Notes: generated from the letters alone by a model not told the origin. A stretch of DNA of 64,000 bases from Kaistia algarum (GCF_026343945.1 NZ_JAPKNJ010000002.1:372001-436000), one strand, 5' to 3'. Shown: positions 9,985-20,949, counted from the stretch's first letter. Numbers and translations: made by a program.

Positions 9985-10374
9985 TCACGAGGTGGTCGGC
10001 GGACCGCGCGGCAGGCCTTCATCGGAGCGGCTCGTCCCACCGATCCGGCCGGCGACCAGGACAATGCCGAAGGTTGCCCGCTCGACCGGATGGAACCTGC
10101 CGATCTCAACGGCGGCGCTGGCCGGCGGCGCGCATCCCCCGGCGCAGAAGGTGGGACAATAGGGACAGCCGGTGGCAGGCGTCGGCGTGCCATCATGCTT
10201 CTGCGTTGGGTCTCCGGCGCAGAGGCTGCTGGCCAGGACGCTATAGAGAGCCTGCTCGCGGACGAGTTCAGGCGTGGACGCCGCACCGAGCACGCTCGGC
10301 AGCAGCAGCGCGAGCGCCAGCAGACGCACAACGGCGTCGCGCAGCCATGGCAATCGGCCCAGAATCCCCCTCAT
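9985..10374 (-). CDS. DUF2946-like cysteine-rich exported protein
   Basis: A 129-residue protein with an N-terminal hydrophobic segment (VVRLLALALLLPSVLGAAS) that is a signal or anchor, followed by a Cys-containing core: a Cys in SSLCAGD and the cluster GCPYCPTFCAGGC. This layout and the Pro-rich C-terminus fit DUF2946 proteins, which often occur beside copper or iron uptake genes. The cysteines suggest metal or heme binding, which is inference. It precedes the PepSY gene on the same strand. The family assignment is from memory of the pattern. Confidence 0.7.
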   Translation of the reverse strand: MRGILGRLPWLRDAVVRLLALALLLPSVLGAASTPELVREQALYSVLASSLCAGDPTQKHDGTPTPATGCPYCPTFCAGGCAPPASAAVEIGRFHPVERATFGIVLVAGRIGGTSRSDEGLPRGPPTTS

Positions 10375-10489
10375 CGATCGATGATCGTCAATCCGGGGCC
10401 GCGTTCAAGAGCGCAAATTGTCCAGCGGGGCATTTGTCCGCAACGCCGCGCCGCGATGCGACATTCGCCACCGTCGCGGCCGCGTGGCG

Positions 10490-10798
10490 CTAGGCGGCGC
10501 CCAGCCGCCTAGCGATTGCTTCGCGCTCGAAGGCGATGTTCCAGTCGATCAGGTGGGCCCAGAGCTCCCGGGCCAGTCCTGGGTCAAATCCCGCTGCACT
10601 GGCCGTCGCCGCGACCCGGTCGAGCACTTCGTCGACCCGCGCCGGCACCAGCGCTTCGTCCGGATCGGTCTTCAGTTCTGCCATGCGCTGTACATAGGCG
10701 AAGCGCTCGGCGAGCCTCTCCACCAGTTCGCGGTCCAGCCGGTCGATCTCCGTGCGGATTTCGGCCTTCGAATGGCAATCCTCGGGGCGGCGGACCAT
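10490..10798 (-). CDS. Chorismate mutase (AroQ class)
   Basis: Converts chorismate to prephenate for Phe and Tyr synthesis. The ~102-residue all-helical AroQ domain shows EIRTEIDRLDRELVERLAER at its start, then YVQRMAELK and, in the last helix, LWAHLIDWNIAFERE. The ATG at 10798 follows the gatA stop after 5 bp; a GTG at 10810 would add four residues and overlap gatA. Neither has a strong Shine-Dalgarno, so translation may depend on gatA. Confidence 0.88.
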   Translation of the reverse strand: MVRRPEDCHSKAEIRTEIDRLDRELVERLAERFAYVQRMAELKTDPDEALVPARVDEVLDRVAATASAAGFDPGLARELWAHLIDWNIAFEREAIARRLGAA

Positions 10799-10803
10799 GC
10801 GCG

Positions 10804-12288
10804 TCACCACCAGCGCTTGGGTTCGAAGCGGCCGGCGGCCTTTTCGATCACTTCGCCGAGGGAGAACAAGGTCTCCTCGCCAAAGGGACGGCCGATGAGC
10901 TGCAGCCCGAGGGGCAGGCCGGAGGGGTCGCGGCCTGCGGGAACGGCGATGCCCGGCAGGCCGGCCATGTTCACCGTCACCGTGAAGACGTCGTTCAGAT
11001 ACATCTCGACCGGCGAGGCCATGGCCATCGCCTCCAGGCCAAAGGCCGAGGATGGCGTTGCCGGCGTCAGGATCGCATCGACGCCAGCCTCGAAGGCGAG
11101 GTCGAAATCGCGCTTGATCAGGCTGCGGACCTTCTGGGCGCGGACGTAATAGGCATCATAGTAGCCGGCCGAAAGCACATAGGTGCCGATCAGGATGCGC
11201 CGCTTGACCTCGTGACCGAAACCGGCGGCGCGGCTGTTCTCATAGAGCGAGACGATGTCGTCCCCCGGCGCCCGCAGGCCATAGCGCACGCCGTCATAGC
11301 GCGCGAGGTTGGACGAGGCCTCGGCGGGTGCGACGATGTAGTAAGCCGGCAGCGCGTATTTCGTGTGCGGCAGTGTGATGTCGACGATCTCCGCGCCGGC
11401 GTCCTTCAGCCAATCAATGCCCTGCTGCCACAGCGCTTCGATCTCGGCCGGCATGCCATCGATGCGGTATTCCTTCGGAATGCCGATCTTCAAGCCCTTC
11501 ACAGGACGGCCGACTGCGCCTTCATAATCGCCGACCGGCAGGTCGACCGAGGTCGTGTCCTTCGCGTCGACGGAAGCCATGGATTTCAGGAGGATCGCCG
11601 CGTCGCGGACGTCGCGGGCAATCGGTCCTGCCTGGTCGAGTGACGAGGCGAAGGCGACGATGCCCCAGCGCGAGCAGCGGCCATAGGTCGGCTTGATGCC
11701 GACCGTGCCGGTGAAGGCAGCCGGCTGGCGGATCGAGCCGCCCGTGTCGGTCGCCGTGGCGCCGGCGCAGATATGGGCCGCGACGGCCGACGCCGAGCCG
11801 CCTGACGAGCCGCCGGGCACCAGGGGAAGATTGGAACCTTCCTTGCGCCACGGATTGACGACCGGGCCGTAGTAGGAGGTCTCGTTCGACGAGCCCATGG
11901 CGAACTCGTCCATGTTGAGCTTGCCGAGCATCACCGCGCCGTCGCGCCACAGATTGGACGTGACGCTCGATTCATAGGGCGGCTTGAAGCCGTCCAGGAT
12001 GTGCGAGGCGGCCTGGGTGTGCACGCCCTCGGTCGCGAACAGATCCTTGATGCCAAGCGGCACGCCTTCCAGAGGACGCTGCTCGCCGCGCGCAATGTGC
12101 TCGTCCGAGGCGGCCGCCATGGCGAGCGCCTTTTCCGGCGTCTCGACGACATAGGCGTTGAGCGCGCGCGCCGCCTCCATTGCGCCGATATAGGCCGTGG
12201 TCAGTTCGGTGGCCGAGAACGAGCGGGCAGCGAGCCCGTCGCGGATTTCGGCGATGGTGAAGCGGGTCAGTTCCGTAGAGCGGGTCAT
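10804..12288 (-). CDS. gatA: Glutamyl-tRNA(Gln) amidotransferase subunit A
   Basis: Catalytic amidase of GatCAB, which makes Gln-tRNA(Gln) and/or Asn-tRNA(Asn) from the mischarged species. The 494 residues carry the amidase signature: catalytic Lys in [11 protein letters not shown], the Gly/Ser loop [15 protein letters not shown] and the nucleophile stretch [15 protein letters not shown]. The ATG at 12288 gives [10 protein letters not shown] and the standard length; the frame runs further upstream through the gatC end without meaning. gatC precedes it by 31 bp. gatB is not in this window. Confidence 0.97.
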   Translation of the reverse strand: MTRSTELTRFTIAEIRDGLAARSFSATELTTAYIGAMEAARALNAYVVETPEKALAMAAASDEHIARGEQRPLEGVPLGIKDLFATEGVHTQAASHILDGFKPPYESSVTSNLWRDGAVMLGKLNMDEFAMGSSNETSYYGPVVNPWRKEGSNLPLVPGGSSGGSASAVAAHICAGATATDTGGSIRQPAAFTGTVGIKPTYGRCSRWGIVAFASSLDQAGPIARDVRDAAILLKSMASVDAKDTTSVDLPVGDYEGAVGRPVKGLKIGIPKEYRIDGMPAEIEALWQQGIDWLKDAGAEIVDITLPHTKYALPAYYIVAPAEASSNLARYDGVRYGLRAPGDDIVSLYENSRAAGFGHEVKRRILIGTYVLSAGYYDAYYVRAQKVRSLIKRDFDLAFEAGVDAILTPATPSSAFGLEAMAMASPVEMYLNDVFTVTVNMAGLPGIAVPAGRDPSGLPLGLQLIGRPFGEETLFSLGEVIEKAAGRFEPKRWW

Positions 12289-12319
12289 GTCGGTCTCGTA
12301 TGAAAAGGGGAACTGCCGG

Positions 12320-12607
12320 TCACTCGACCACTTTCGGCACGACGAAGAAGTCGTCATCCGTCGACGGCGCATTGGCGACGACCTTGCCGGCATAAAATCC
12401 ATCGGTGACGACATCGTCCCGCATCTTCATCGTCTGCTCGACGACCGAAGTCATCGGTTCGACGCCGGTGACGTCGATCTCGCCAAGTTGTTCGACGAAG
12501 CCGAGGATCGTATTCAGTTCGCCCTGGAACGCGGCCGCCTCCTCCTCCGTGATGGCGATCCGCGCCAGATGCGCGACGCGCTTGACGGTGGCGATATCGA
12601 CGCTCAT
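12320..12607 (-). CDS. gatC: Glutamyl-tRNA(Gln) amidotransferase subunit C
   Basis: Small (95-residue) structural subunit that stabilises the GatA-GatB complex. The sequence has the family pattern: an N-terminal helix [16 protein letters not shown], then [22 protein letters not shown], and a C-terminal [11 protein letters not shown] tail. It is the first gene of gatC-gatA-chorismate mutase and is divergent from dinB. Confidence 0.96.
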   Translation of the reverse strand: MSVDIATVKRVAHLARIAITEEEAAAFQGELNTILGFVEQLGEIDVTGVEPMTSVVEQTMKMRDDVVTDGFYAGKVVANAPSTDDDFFVVPKVVE

Positions 12608-12769
12608 GGCGGGGGTCCTTCGATCGTGGCGCGACGACGCGCAAATGAATGGGCTCGCTATATCATCCGCCCTCGCCGCGCCGCAACCAAGGGCGGATAT
12701 TTGCGATGGCTCTCCGCGCGCATTACGATTCGCCCGGATGCTCGGATGAAGCTGCCGGAACGGACGGCC

Positions 12770-14050
12770 ATGACACCTGCCCTGCCCTCGTCCGCCGCCT
12801 TATGCCGTGACTGCTTCGCGCCGGCCGCCGGCCGCATGCGCTGTGCGAATTGCGGCAGCCCGCGCATCGTCGCCCATGGCGAACTCTCGGATCTCGCCAT
12901 TGCCCATGTCGACTGCGATGCCTTCTACGCATCGATCGAGAAGCGCGACGATCCCAGCCTCGTCGACAAGCCGCTGATCATCGGCGGCGGGCGGCGCGGC
13001 GTGGTTTCAACCGCCTGCTACATAGCCCGCATCAAGGGCGTACGTTCCGCCATGCCGATGTTCAAGGCGCTCGAACTCTGCCCCGAGGCGACCATCATCA
13101 GGCCGAACATGGAAAAATACGTCGCCGTCGGACGCCAGATCCGCGCCATGATGCTGGACCTGACGCCGCTGGTCGAGCCGCTCTCCATCGACGAGGCGTT
13201 CATGGATCTCTCGGGCACGGAGCGGCTGCACCGCGCCTCGCCCGCGCTGACGCTGGCCCGTTTCGCGCAGCGGGTCGAGCGTGAGATCGGCGTCACGCTG
13301 TCGGTCGGACTTTCGTTCAACAAATTCCTCGCCAAGATCGCCTCGGACCTCGACAAGCCGCGCGGCTTTTCGGTGATTGGCCGCGCCGACGCCCTGCCCT
13401 TCCTGGCGTCGCTGCCGGTCTCGAAGATCTGGGGTGTCGGCAAGGCGATGGAGCGTCGGCTCGCCGAGGACGGCATCCGCTCGGTCGGCCAGCTCCAGAC
13501 GATGGACGAGGCCGACCTCGCGCGACGCTACGGCTCGATGGGCCTGCGCCTTGCGCGGCTCGCCAAGGCCGATGACCGACGGGCCGTCGATCCTCGTCAC
13601 GAGGCGAAGTCGATCGGCGCGGAGACGACCTTCGATCGCGACTATGCCAGTCGCGACGAGTTGCGCCCCATCCTGCGCAAACTTTGCGAAAAGGCCTCGC
13701 TCCGTCTGAAACGCGCCGATCTCGCCGCCTGGACGGTGACGCTCAAGATGAAGACCACGGATTTCCGCATTCGCACGCGGAGCCGGCAGCTCGCCGATCC
13801 GACCCGGCTTGCCGATCGCATCTTTCGGGTCGCCGAGGAATTGCTGGAAGGCGAGCTGGATGGTTCGACCTATCGGCTGATCGGTGTCTCGCTCTCGAAC
13901 TTCGCCGATCCGGCCCTCGCCGATCCCGATGATCTCGTCGACCCGGCCGCGGCGCGCCGCGCGGCGGCCGAGGCGGCGATCGACAAGCTGCGTGGCCGGT
14001 TCGGTGGCGACGCAGTCGGCCACGGGATCACCTTCCGCCCGCATGAATGA
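12770..14050 (+). CDS. dinB: DNA polymerase IV (DinB) with N-terminal zinc ribbon
   Basis: Error-prone Y-family translesion polymerase. After a ~40-residue N-terminal segment with two Cys pairs (CRDC and CANC, a likely zinc ribbon) come the palm motifs [18 protein letters not shown] and [12 protein letters not shown] with the catalytic acidic residues, the finger loop [12 protein letters not shown], a helix-hairpin-helix region ([13 protein letters not shown]) and the little-finger domain. The ATG at 12770 gives 426 residues; an in-frame ATG at 12746 is also possible. Anything further upstream overlaps gatC and is not coding. The zinc ribbon recurs in rhizobial DinB proteins. Confidence 0.93.
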   Translation: MTPALPSSAALCRDCFAPAAGRMRCANCGSPRIVAHGELSDLAIAHVDCDAFYASIEKRDDPSLVDKPLIIGGGRRGVVSTACYIARIKGVRSAMPMFKALELCPEATIIRPNMEKYVAVGRQIRAMMLDLTPLVEPLSIDEAFMDLSGTERLHRASPALTLARFAQRVEREIGVTLSVGLSFNKFLAKIASDLDKPRGFSVIGRADALPFLASLPVSKIWGVGKAMERRLAEDGIRSVGQLQTMDEADLARRYGSMGLRLARLAKADDRRAVDPRHEAKSIGAETTFDRDYASRDELRPILRKLCEKASLRLKRADLAAWTVTLKMKTTDFRIRTRSRQLADPTRLADRIFRVAEELLEGELDGSTYRLIGVSLSNFADPALADPDDLVDPAAARRAAAEAAIDKLRGRFGGDAVGHGITFRPHE

Positions 14051-14067
14051 TGCGCCGATACGGCGGA

Positions 14068-14673
14068 TCAGCCGCCATTTATGCGAGAGTGCGCCACGCC
14101 ATTGTGATCCGCGGCCCCATTGCCGGAGAGCGGCTCCGTGCCGATAGCCAACAATTCGGCATGATCATCGGTCGGATTGACGATCTCATAGGGCTGTCTG
14201 GTCGAAAAATGAAAGGCGTCGCCGGCCTGAAGTTCGTAGATGGTGTCGTCCAGCTTGTAGCGGACAGTCCCGGTCAGGACATAGACGACCTGCTCACCCT
14301 CGAAGGAAAGAATATTGCTGCGGTGGCGAGCCGGCACATGGAGCTTGGTCGCGTTCAGCAGCTGGCCCGGAAACGTCGTCGAGAGCTGCTCGACCGAGGG
14401 GCCGCCGTGGCGCATCGGATAGGCATGGCGGCCGTCGGCCCGGGAGACCGCGGTCGGCAGGTCGGGGCTATGCAGGAAGGCGCTGACGGGCAGGTCGAGC
14501 GAGCGCGCGATCGTCACCAGCGAACTCAGCGACGGACGGGTGATGTCCCGTTCGACCTGGCTCAGAAAGCCAATCGAAAGTCCGGACTTCGACGAGACGC
14601 GCTGTAGCGTCAGACGACGGTGGCGCCGCGCCTCTCGGATCTTCGCTCCGATCTTCAACGCCGACCCGTTCAT
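14068..14673 (-). CDS. XRE-family regulator with C-terminal cupin domain
   Basis: DNA-binding regulator of about 201 residues. An XRE helix-turn-helix lies near residues 8-60 (LTLQRVSSKSGLSIGFLSQ, then TRPSLSSLVTIARSL). A cupin domain at about 105-185 (GEQVVYVLTGTVRYKL, LQAGDAFHFSTRQPY) probably binds a small ligand. This architecture is that of PuuR-type regulators. The ATG at 14673 sits just before the HTH with a purine-rich AGGGCAGG close upstream; the frame continues to 14841, where the predicted residues look non-conserved. No obvious target operon adjoins. Confidence 0.85.
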   Translation of the reverse strand: MNGSALKIGAKIREARRHRRLTLQRVSSKSGLSIGFLSQVERDITRPSLSSLVTIARSLDLPVSAFLHSPDLPTAVSRADGRHAYPMRHGGPSVEQLSTTFPGQLLNATKLHVPARHRSNILSFEGEQVVYVLTGTVRYKLDDTIYELQAGDAFHFSTRQPYEIVNPTDDHAELLAIGTEPLSGNGAADHNGVAHSRINGG

Positions 14674-14992
14674 CCTGCCCTCGATCGCAATTCGGGAACC
14701 AGCCGCCAAGGAGCCCATGCGGGGCCGTCGGTCATCTGAAACAATCGAACGGCTGGCCGCCTCGGCGGTTCCGAACGAGTTTCCCGTGATTTTGAACGAG
14801 TTTGGCGCGATATCCTCGCGCGGGACAACCGGAATTTTCACGCGGGGCTAACAAAAGCGCGGGGCGATCGACTTTTGCACCGAGCGGCTTTGCACAGCAT
14901 CCCGAAACTGTGCCTGATGTCCCGGTTGCCTTATCAATCCGCCTTCGGCCAGGGCGGATGCCGCACCGGCCGAAGGCGCTTGGCGATCCGAA
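14674..14992. other. Intergenic region between the cupin regulator and eno
   Basis: About 320 bp without a supported gene. The half near 14674-14841 is an open extension of the regulator frame and should hold its promoter. The other half holds the inverted repeat listed separately and the downstream flank of eno. I see nothing else in it. Confidence 0.5.
14940..14978 (-). terminator. Inverted repeat downstream of eno
   Basis: An 11-bp perfect inverted repeat CGCCTTCGGCC/GGCCGAAGGCG with a 17-nt loop lies 15 bp past the eno stop. No T-run follows, so termination is plausible rather than shown. Confidence 0.5.
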
Positions 14993-16405
<1,413 letters not shown>

Positions 16406-16439
16406 TCATGAAGGCGCGTCACCTGCGGCCGGCTTGCGT

Positions 16440-17696
16440 TCAACCTTTCGAGAGGCTCAGGGTAGGGACACGCGGATAGAGACTGCCGCCCATCGCTTTG
16501 AGCAGGCCGCTCGCCTGTTCGAGCCAGGCGCTCCGGTCGCTGCATTGGTCGGCCAGATTGAAGCGGTAGAGCTTGTCTAGAAAGCTGTCGCCGCCTTGGC
16601 CGCAAGCGGCCTGAAAAATTCCGGATACGTCGAGAACGCCCTTCGGGGCGTTGGAGGATACAGCGTTGAACGCCGTGCGGACCGACCGGAAGCGGCTGTC
16701 ATAGACGAGCGGCCCAGCGATGAAATTGCTGAATTCCGGCGTGTCGTAGCGAAAGCGCAGCAGCGCCGCCTCGAAATCCTCGACCGAGATCGGAAGGCCC
16801 GTATCGACGAATTGATATTGGGCCATGGAGCCGGAGGAGACGGCCGCGATATAGCCCGAGAGATCCGGCGTGAAGCCGGCGGCGACGATCGCCTTGCGCG
16901 CCGCCACCACCGGGTCTGCGGCGTCCGCCAGATTGCGGACGTCATCGGCGATAGAGGCGGTCTGCTGTTCGATCCGGTCCGCCGACGCCTTGGTCTCGCG
17001 CGTCGTCGCATCGATGGCGGTCGTCGTCTGCTCCACGCGTCCCAACCCCGCCTGGATGTCGTTCAACATGCGGGTCTGCAGCGCCGCGATCGGCGGGAAC
17101 GTGTCCGCCAGCAGGCCGTTCGGCTGATCCCCTGGCATCACGGCTTCCATGCCGAAAAGACCCAGCATCAAGGCCGCGACGAGCCCGCCGCTCACCCGGC
17201 CGAGTTTCAGCCAGCGTCGGCCGGTCGCGCCCGGCAGCCGCATGGCGAAATGGCACAGCGTGGCGAGGAGCACGCCGATGAAGAAAGCCGCTGATTGCAG
17301 CGACGCGAGCGGCTTCAGGAAGTCGATAATGGTGCCGATGGCGCCGCAAATACCGAGCGCTTTCAGCCAGAGATATTCACCGGCGGATTGAGGCGCATCG
17401 TCGGGCGGGGCGAACCGACGGGGCGGCTCCACGGCGGAGGCGGATCTTGGACCGGAGTTCGGCGTTGTCGCCGCGTTCTTCACGGCGAACTGTTTCTCGA
17501 TACGCGCGGCCGCGATCTCGGCGCTGCGCTTCATCGTCTGGAACATGGCTTCGTCGAGGCTGCCATCGGCACGGCGGCAATTATTCTCGATCGACGTCAG
17601 GGCCTTTGCATAGAGCTGACGTCGCGTCACCTCGCTGCTATCCGGCAGGCGAGACACGGCGCCGGACAGCAGTTCGTACATCTTATCTGGATCCAT
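16440..17696 (-). CDS. Membrane protein of unknown function with coiled-coil-like centre
   Basis: A 418-residue protein I do not recognise. There are three or four hydrophobic stretches between about residues 110 and 200 (LKALGICGAIGTIIDFLK, AAFFIGVLLATLCHFAM, GGLVAALMLGLFGMEA). A polar, heptad-like segment follows (about 225-275: RMLNDIQAGLGRVEQTTTAI and on), then a soluble C-terminal domain with two cysteines (QAACGQGG, ADQCSDR). The last residues, PTLSLSKG, resemble the translation of a palindromic intergenic repeat common in GC-rich proteobacteria, so the original stop may have been displaced. Neighbours eno and kdsA give no functional clue. Confidence 0.75.
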   Translation of the reverse strand: MDPDKMYELLSGAVSRLPDSSEVTRRQLYAKALTSIENNCRRADGSLDEAMFQTMKRSAEIAAARIEKQFAVKNAATTPNSGPRSASAVEPPRRFAPPDDAPQSAGEYLWLKALGICGAIGTIIDFLKPLASLQSAAFFIGVLLATLCHFAMRLPGATGRRWLKLGRVSGGLVAALMLGLFGMEAVMPGDQPNGLLADTFPPIAALQTRMLNDIQAGLGRVEQTTTAIDATTRETKASADRIEQQTASIADDVRNLADAADPVVAARKAIVAAGFTPDLSGYIAAVSSGSMAQYQFVDTGLPISVEDFEAALLRFRYDTPEFSNFIAGPLVYDSRFRSVRTAFNAVSSNAPKGVLDVSGIFQAACGQGGDSFLDKLYRFNLADQCSDRSAWLEQASGLLKAMGGSLYPRVPTLSLSKG

Positions 17697-17780
17697 CGAT
17701 CGCCCCCGTCCGAATGGTCGCCCGGAGGCTAACGGGTCGTCCTGCGGGAGGGCAAGGTAGATCGCCGGGTCAGAAGGGTA

Positions 17781-18617
17781 TCACCCGGCCTTCGCGAGCC
17801 GGTCGAATGCCATCAGTCGCTCCAGCAGCGCCGGCATGTCGTCGATCTTGATCATGTTGGGGCCGTCGGAGGGGGCGTTGTCCGGGTCCTGGTGGGTTTC
17901 TATGAACACGCCGGCAACGCCGACAGCGATGGCGGCGCGCGCCAGCACGGCGACGAATTCCCGCTGGCCGCCCGAAGAGCTGCCCTGCCCGCCCGGCTGC
18001 TGCACCGAATGCGTGGCATCGAAGATCACGGGCGCGCCCATGGCTGCCATGATCGGCAGCGAGCGCATGTCGGAGACGAGCGTGTTGTAGCCGAAGCTGA
18101 CGCCGCGCTCGGTGAGCAGCACATTGGGATTGCCGCTGCCCGTGACCTTGGCGAGCACATTCTTCATGTCCCAGGGCGCCAGGAACTGCCCCTTCTTGAC
18201 GTTCACGACGCGGCCGGTCTCGGCGGCGGCAACGAGGAGATCGGTCTGCCGCGAAAGGAAGGCCGGGATCTGCAGTATATCGACGAATTCGGCGAGGATC
18301 GCGCATTGCTCGCGCTCATGCACGTCGGTCAGCACCGGCACGCCAAACTCGGCCTTGATGTCGGCGAAGATCGGCAGCGCCGCCTCGAGACCGGCACCGC
18401 GCCGGCCCTCGATCGAGGTTCGGTTCGCCTTGTCGAAGGACGTCTTGTAGACGAAGCCCATCCCGAGCTTCGACGTTATCTCCTTCAGCCGCCCGGCCAA
18501 GTCGAAGGCGTGCTGGCGGCTTTCGAGCTGGCATGGGCCGGCGATCAGCGTCAGCGGCAGATCGTTACCGAAAACGGCGCTGCCGATCTCGACATGGGCA
18601 TTGGGGGCGAACGTCAT
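17781..18617 (-). CDS. kdsA: 3-deoxy-8-phosphooctulonate (KDO-8-P) synthase
   Basis: Condenses phosphoenolpyruvate with arabinose 5-phosphate in the KDO branch of lipopolysaccharide synthesis. The 278 residues show [18 protein letters not shown] near the start, [12 protein letters not shown] as [13 protein letters not shown], the metal/PEP region PVLTDVHE and [12 protein letters not shown], and [11 protein letters not shown]. The length is that of the family. It is transcribed away from enolase, with which kdsA often clusters because of shared PEP metabolism. Confidence 0.97.
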   Translation of the reverse strand: MTFAPNAHVEIGSAVFGNDLPLTLIAGPCQLESRQHAFDLAGRLKEITSKLGMGFVYKTSFDKANRTSIEGRRGAGLEAALPIFADIKAEFGVPVLTDVHEREQCAILAEFVDILQIPAFLSRQTDLLVAAAETGRVVNVKKGQFLAPWDMKNVLAKVTGSGNPNVLLTERGVSFGYNTLVSDMRSLPIMAAMGAPVIFDATHSVQQPGGQGSSSGGQREFVAVLARAAIAVGVAGVFIETHQDPDNAPSDGPNMIKIDDMPALLERLMAFDRLAKAG

Positions 18618-18691
18618 GGACTGCTTCCTGATGAAGGGCTGGGCGAACCCTTACACCGGGAAGCGATGCGACGCGACAGCCTCGGCAGCCG

Positions 18692-19627
18692 TCAGAGCAT
18701 GTCGTCGAGGCTCCAATGGTTCGACCAGCGCGCGTCGATCTCGTCGCGGACATTCTGATAACGAATGTCGCAGGAGAGGCGGATGCGGCCGTCCGGATCG
18801 TCATTCGCGGTGGCGGCATGGATCATATAGGGGCTGTGCAGCACGACATCGCCGACCTCGTAATCCGCGATCAGCCAGCGCGCATCGAAGCGCTCCGCCA
18901 TGGCAGGCAGGTCCTTCGAAATCCAGCCGCCCTCGCCCATGTTGCGATTATAAGCGCTGATCCGCATTGCGGCGTCCATGTCGGCATTGTCGGCCGCGAA
19001 TTTCGCCTCCAGCCGTCGCCCTTCCGCGTGCGAGCCCTCCAGATAGCAGAGACCGCCCATGATGGCGGGCGTGTCGCCGATGGGGATCCAGGCTGTGACG
19101 ATGCGGTCCGTGCCGCCGCGCAGATAGACGAGGTCGTAATGGGCTGGGGTCGAGAAAGCCTGTCCGGGCTTGGTCATGCGCAGCAGCTTGCGCTTGTGCA
19201 GATAGGAAAGCCCGCCGAGCAGGCCGTCCATGAAGCGCCAGAGCCCCGGCGACAGGCAGAAGGCCTCGAACGCCGCCGAACGCACCATTTCCATCAGCCG
19301 CCGCCGCGACAGATCAGCATTCTCCGCGCTGCCCGCGATGCCGATCGCCGGATCGGAGCCGGGCGCCAGCAAACCGGTGTCGGCAAAGGCCGCGAATACA
19401 TAGGCGCGAATGGCCAGAACATCGTCGCGTGGTAGCAGGCCCTTGAGCCACAGATAGCCGTCGCGCTGGAGGCGTTCGGAGAGAAGGGCGAGGCCATCGG
19501 CCGGATCGCTGGGGACGAGATGACCCATTCGCGTGGGTGATCGGTCAAGCGGCTGGCCACCCGCGCGAAGCGGCGGCCAGGATGATTCCCGTGAACTCGA
19601 TCGCATCGTCCACGACGTTTGATGCAT
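18692..19627 (-). CDS. Phytanoyl-CoA dioxygenase family protein
   Basis: Probable Fe(II)/2-oxoglutarate-dependent oxygenase. The double-stranded beta-helix core shows the proximal metal ligands H-x-D in TPAHYDLVYLRGG, a distal His in SPYMIHAATANDDP and the 2-oxoglutarate-binding Arg in GRIRLSCDIRYQN. The ATG at 19627 is favoured by GGAAGAGGA about 8 nt upstream and gives 311 residues; the next ATG (19528) lacks a site and would remove residues before GHLVPSDP that family members usually keep. The substrate is unknown. It lies 74 bp upstream of kdsA on the same strand. Confidence 0.82.
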   Translation of the reverse strand: MHQTSWTMRSSSRESSWPPLRAGGQPLDRSPTRMGHLVPSDPADGLALLSERLQRDGYLWLKGLLPRDDVLAIRAYVFAAFADTGLLAPGSDPAIGIAGSAENADLSRRRLMEMVRSAAFEAFCLSPGLWRFMDGLLGGLSYLHKRKLLRMTKPGQAFSTPAHYDLVYLRGGTDRIVTAWIPIGDTPAIMGGLCYLEGSHAEGRRLEAKFAADNADMDAAMRISAYNRNMGEGGWISKDLPAMAERFDARWLIADYEVGDVVLHSPYMIHAATANDDPDGRIRLSCDIRYQNVRDEIDARWSNHWSLDDML

Positions 19628-19793
19628 GGCGTCTATCCTCTTCCGCCATAGAATTACCGGCAAACTGGGCCGGCGGCCAAGGAATAAGCCGATGGCTGAA
19701 GCCTACGAAGCAGAGCAAGGACCGTCGGGAGGCGACTGGCTATCTTGAGCCGAGCCTTGAACTCATCCCCGCTGCGAGCAGATGGCCGGAGCG

Positions 19794-20078
19794 TCAGACT
19801 GAACCAGAATGGCGGCCGCGATACCAAGCCCGGATCAGCGTGAACGGCACAAGGAATTGCAAAGCAGACGTACCGATCGCATGAACTTTGCTGTAGACAA
19901 AAACCCCGTAAGTCACCTCGGTCAGCGTTCCGTGATTGGACAGGTAGTAACGCCCGGCGCTCTCATGGCCGTTTAACGCATCTCCGCCAATCAATGCTGC
20001 AACCACCACGAACGCCACGAGGTTGATGGCCCAGGTTATCTGGATTGCTCGGTCCAACCAGCTGAACTGCACGATCAC
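19794..20078 (-). CDS. Small two-helix membrane protein, unknown function
   Basis: A 94-residue protein from a GTG start with a weak GGGAA site 4 nt upstream. There are two hydrophobic segments, about 13-31 (ITWAINLVAFVVVAALIGG) and 65-82 (AIGTSALQFLVPFTLI). Between them is a polar loop GGDALNGHESAGRYYLSNHG with a GxYYLxNHG pattern that I recall from small conserved inner-membrane proteins. The base composition is lower in GC than that of its neighbours. It is isolated, with no operon partner. Confidence 0.65.
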   Translation of the reverse strand: MIVQFSWLDRAIQITWAINLVAFVVVAALIGGDALNGHESAGRYYLSNHGTLTEVTYGVFVYSKVHAIGTSALQFLVPFTLIRAWYRGRHSGSV

Positions 20079-20286
20079 GCATTCCCATATGGCCAGCGCT
20101 CCAACTGCTTCTCACTGATCGCTTGAAGCGAACGAGCGCTACGATGTCGCGTAGGCGGTGGCACAGCACATGGCTCGATCGAGCCAACCGTCAATCAAGC
20201 GATGATCAACTGCAATAATGCGGGACCATCATCGGGCCCGACCGTCCCGTAATCGGCTTTTCGCCGACAGACTCCGTGTGACGATT

Positions 20287-20363
20287 TGGCGACCCCGGCG
20301 TGACTCGAACACGCAACCGCCCGCTTAGAAGGCGGGTGCTCTATCCGGTTGAGCTACGGGGCC
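20287..20363 (-). tRNA. tRNA-Arg (anticodon TCT)
   Basis: Read on the minus strand it gives a full 77-nt cloverleaf: acceptor GGCCCCG/CGGGGTC (one G-U pair), D-stem GCTC/GAGC, anticodon stem CCCGC/GCGGG around loop CTTCTAA, T-arm GCGTG-TTCGAGT-CACGC, and an encoded CCA. The anticodon TCT decodes AGA. Confidence 0.97.
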
Positions 20364-20449
20364 TAAGGGCCGTCGCAGCCTTCGCTCTAGCAAAGGACGA
20401 CGGAAAAATCACGCCTGTTCCGCGCCGAACGCCGCGGAGCGCCGAACCC

Positions 20450-20755
20450 TCAATGAGTCCAGGACTGGGCGCGGCCGAACTTGAAATTGTCCGAATAGGA
20501 GATCTTCCGGCGGGTATCGAGATGCGGTTCGAACAGCTGGTAGGGGATGCCGTTCTTCTGCGCATAGTCGATCGCCTCTTCCTTCGTCTCGAAGGAGAGC
20601 TTGATCTGCCGGTTCATGTCGGAGGACGAGCTGTAGCCCATCAGCGGCTCGATCGTGATCGGGCTTTCGGGCTCATAGGTCAGCTGCCAACGCTCTGCCT
20701 TGGCTTTGCCAGACTGCATCGCATTGCGCGCCGGCTTGAAGATGCGTGCGACCAT
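20450..20755 (-). CDS. Complex I accessory subunit (NDUFS4 / ETC complex I subunit family)
   Basis: A 101-residue protein matching the alphaproteobacterial homologue of the mitochondrial 18-kDa NDUFS4 subunit: MVARIFKPARNAMQSGKA at the start, then WQLTYEP, PLMGYSSSSDMNRQIKLSF, EEAIDYAQKNGIPYQLFEP, KISYSDNFKFGR and W near the end. It is expected on the peripheral arm of NADH dehydrogenase. The frame runs upstream through tRNA-Pro and the DUF192 gene; the ATG at 20755 matches the family start and follows GGAGCGGAGA. The other nuo genes are not in this window. Confidence 0.93.
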   Translation of the reverse strand: MVARIFKPARNAMQSGKAKAERWQLTYEPESPITIEPLMGYSSSSDMNRQIKLSFETKEEAIDYAQKNGIPYQLFEPHLDTRRKISYSDNFKFGRAQSWTH

Positions 20756-20792
20756 GCTCGTGTCGATCTCCGCTCCGTGGTCCTCGTGTCGT

Positions 20793-20869
<77 letters not shown>

Positions 20870-20949
20870 CCTCGACGACACGGCTGAATTACACGCAACC
20901 CCCGCCCCTATCAAGGCGCCGATTGTCGCCATTGGCGATAAGTATGTGC

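Noticed and set aside
12197..12769. Long N-terminal extension of the dinB frame
   Set aside because: It overlaps gatC and the gatA start on the other strand and has no similarity to DinB; the zinc-ribbon start near 12770 fits better.
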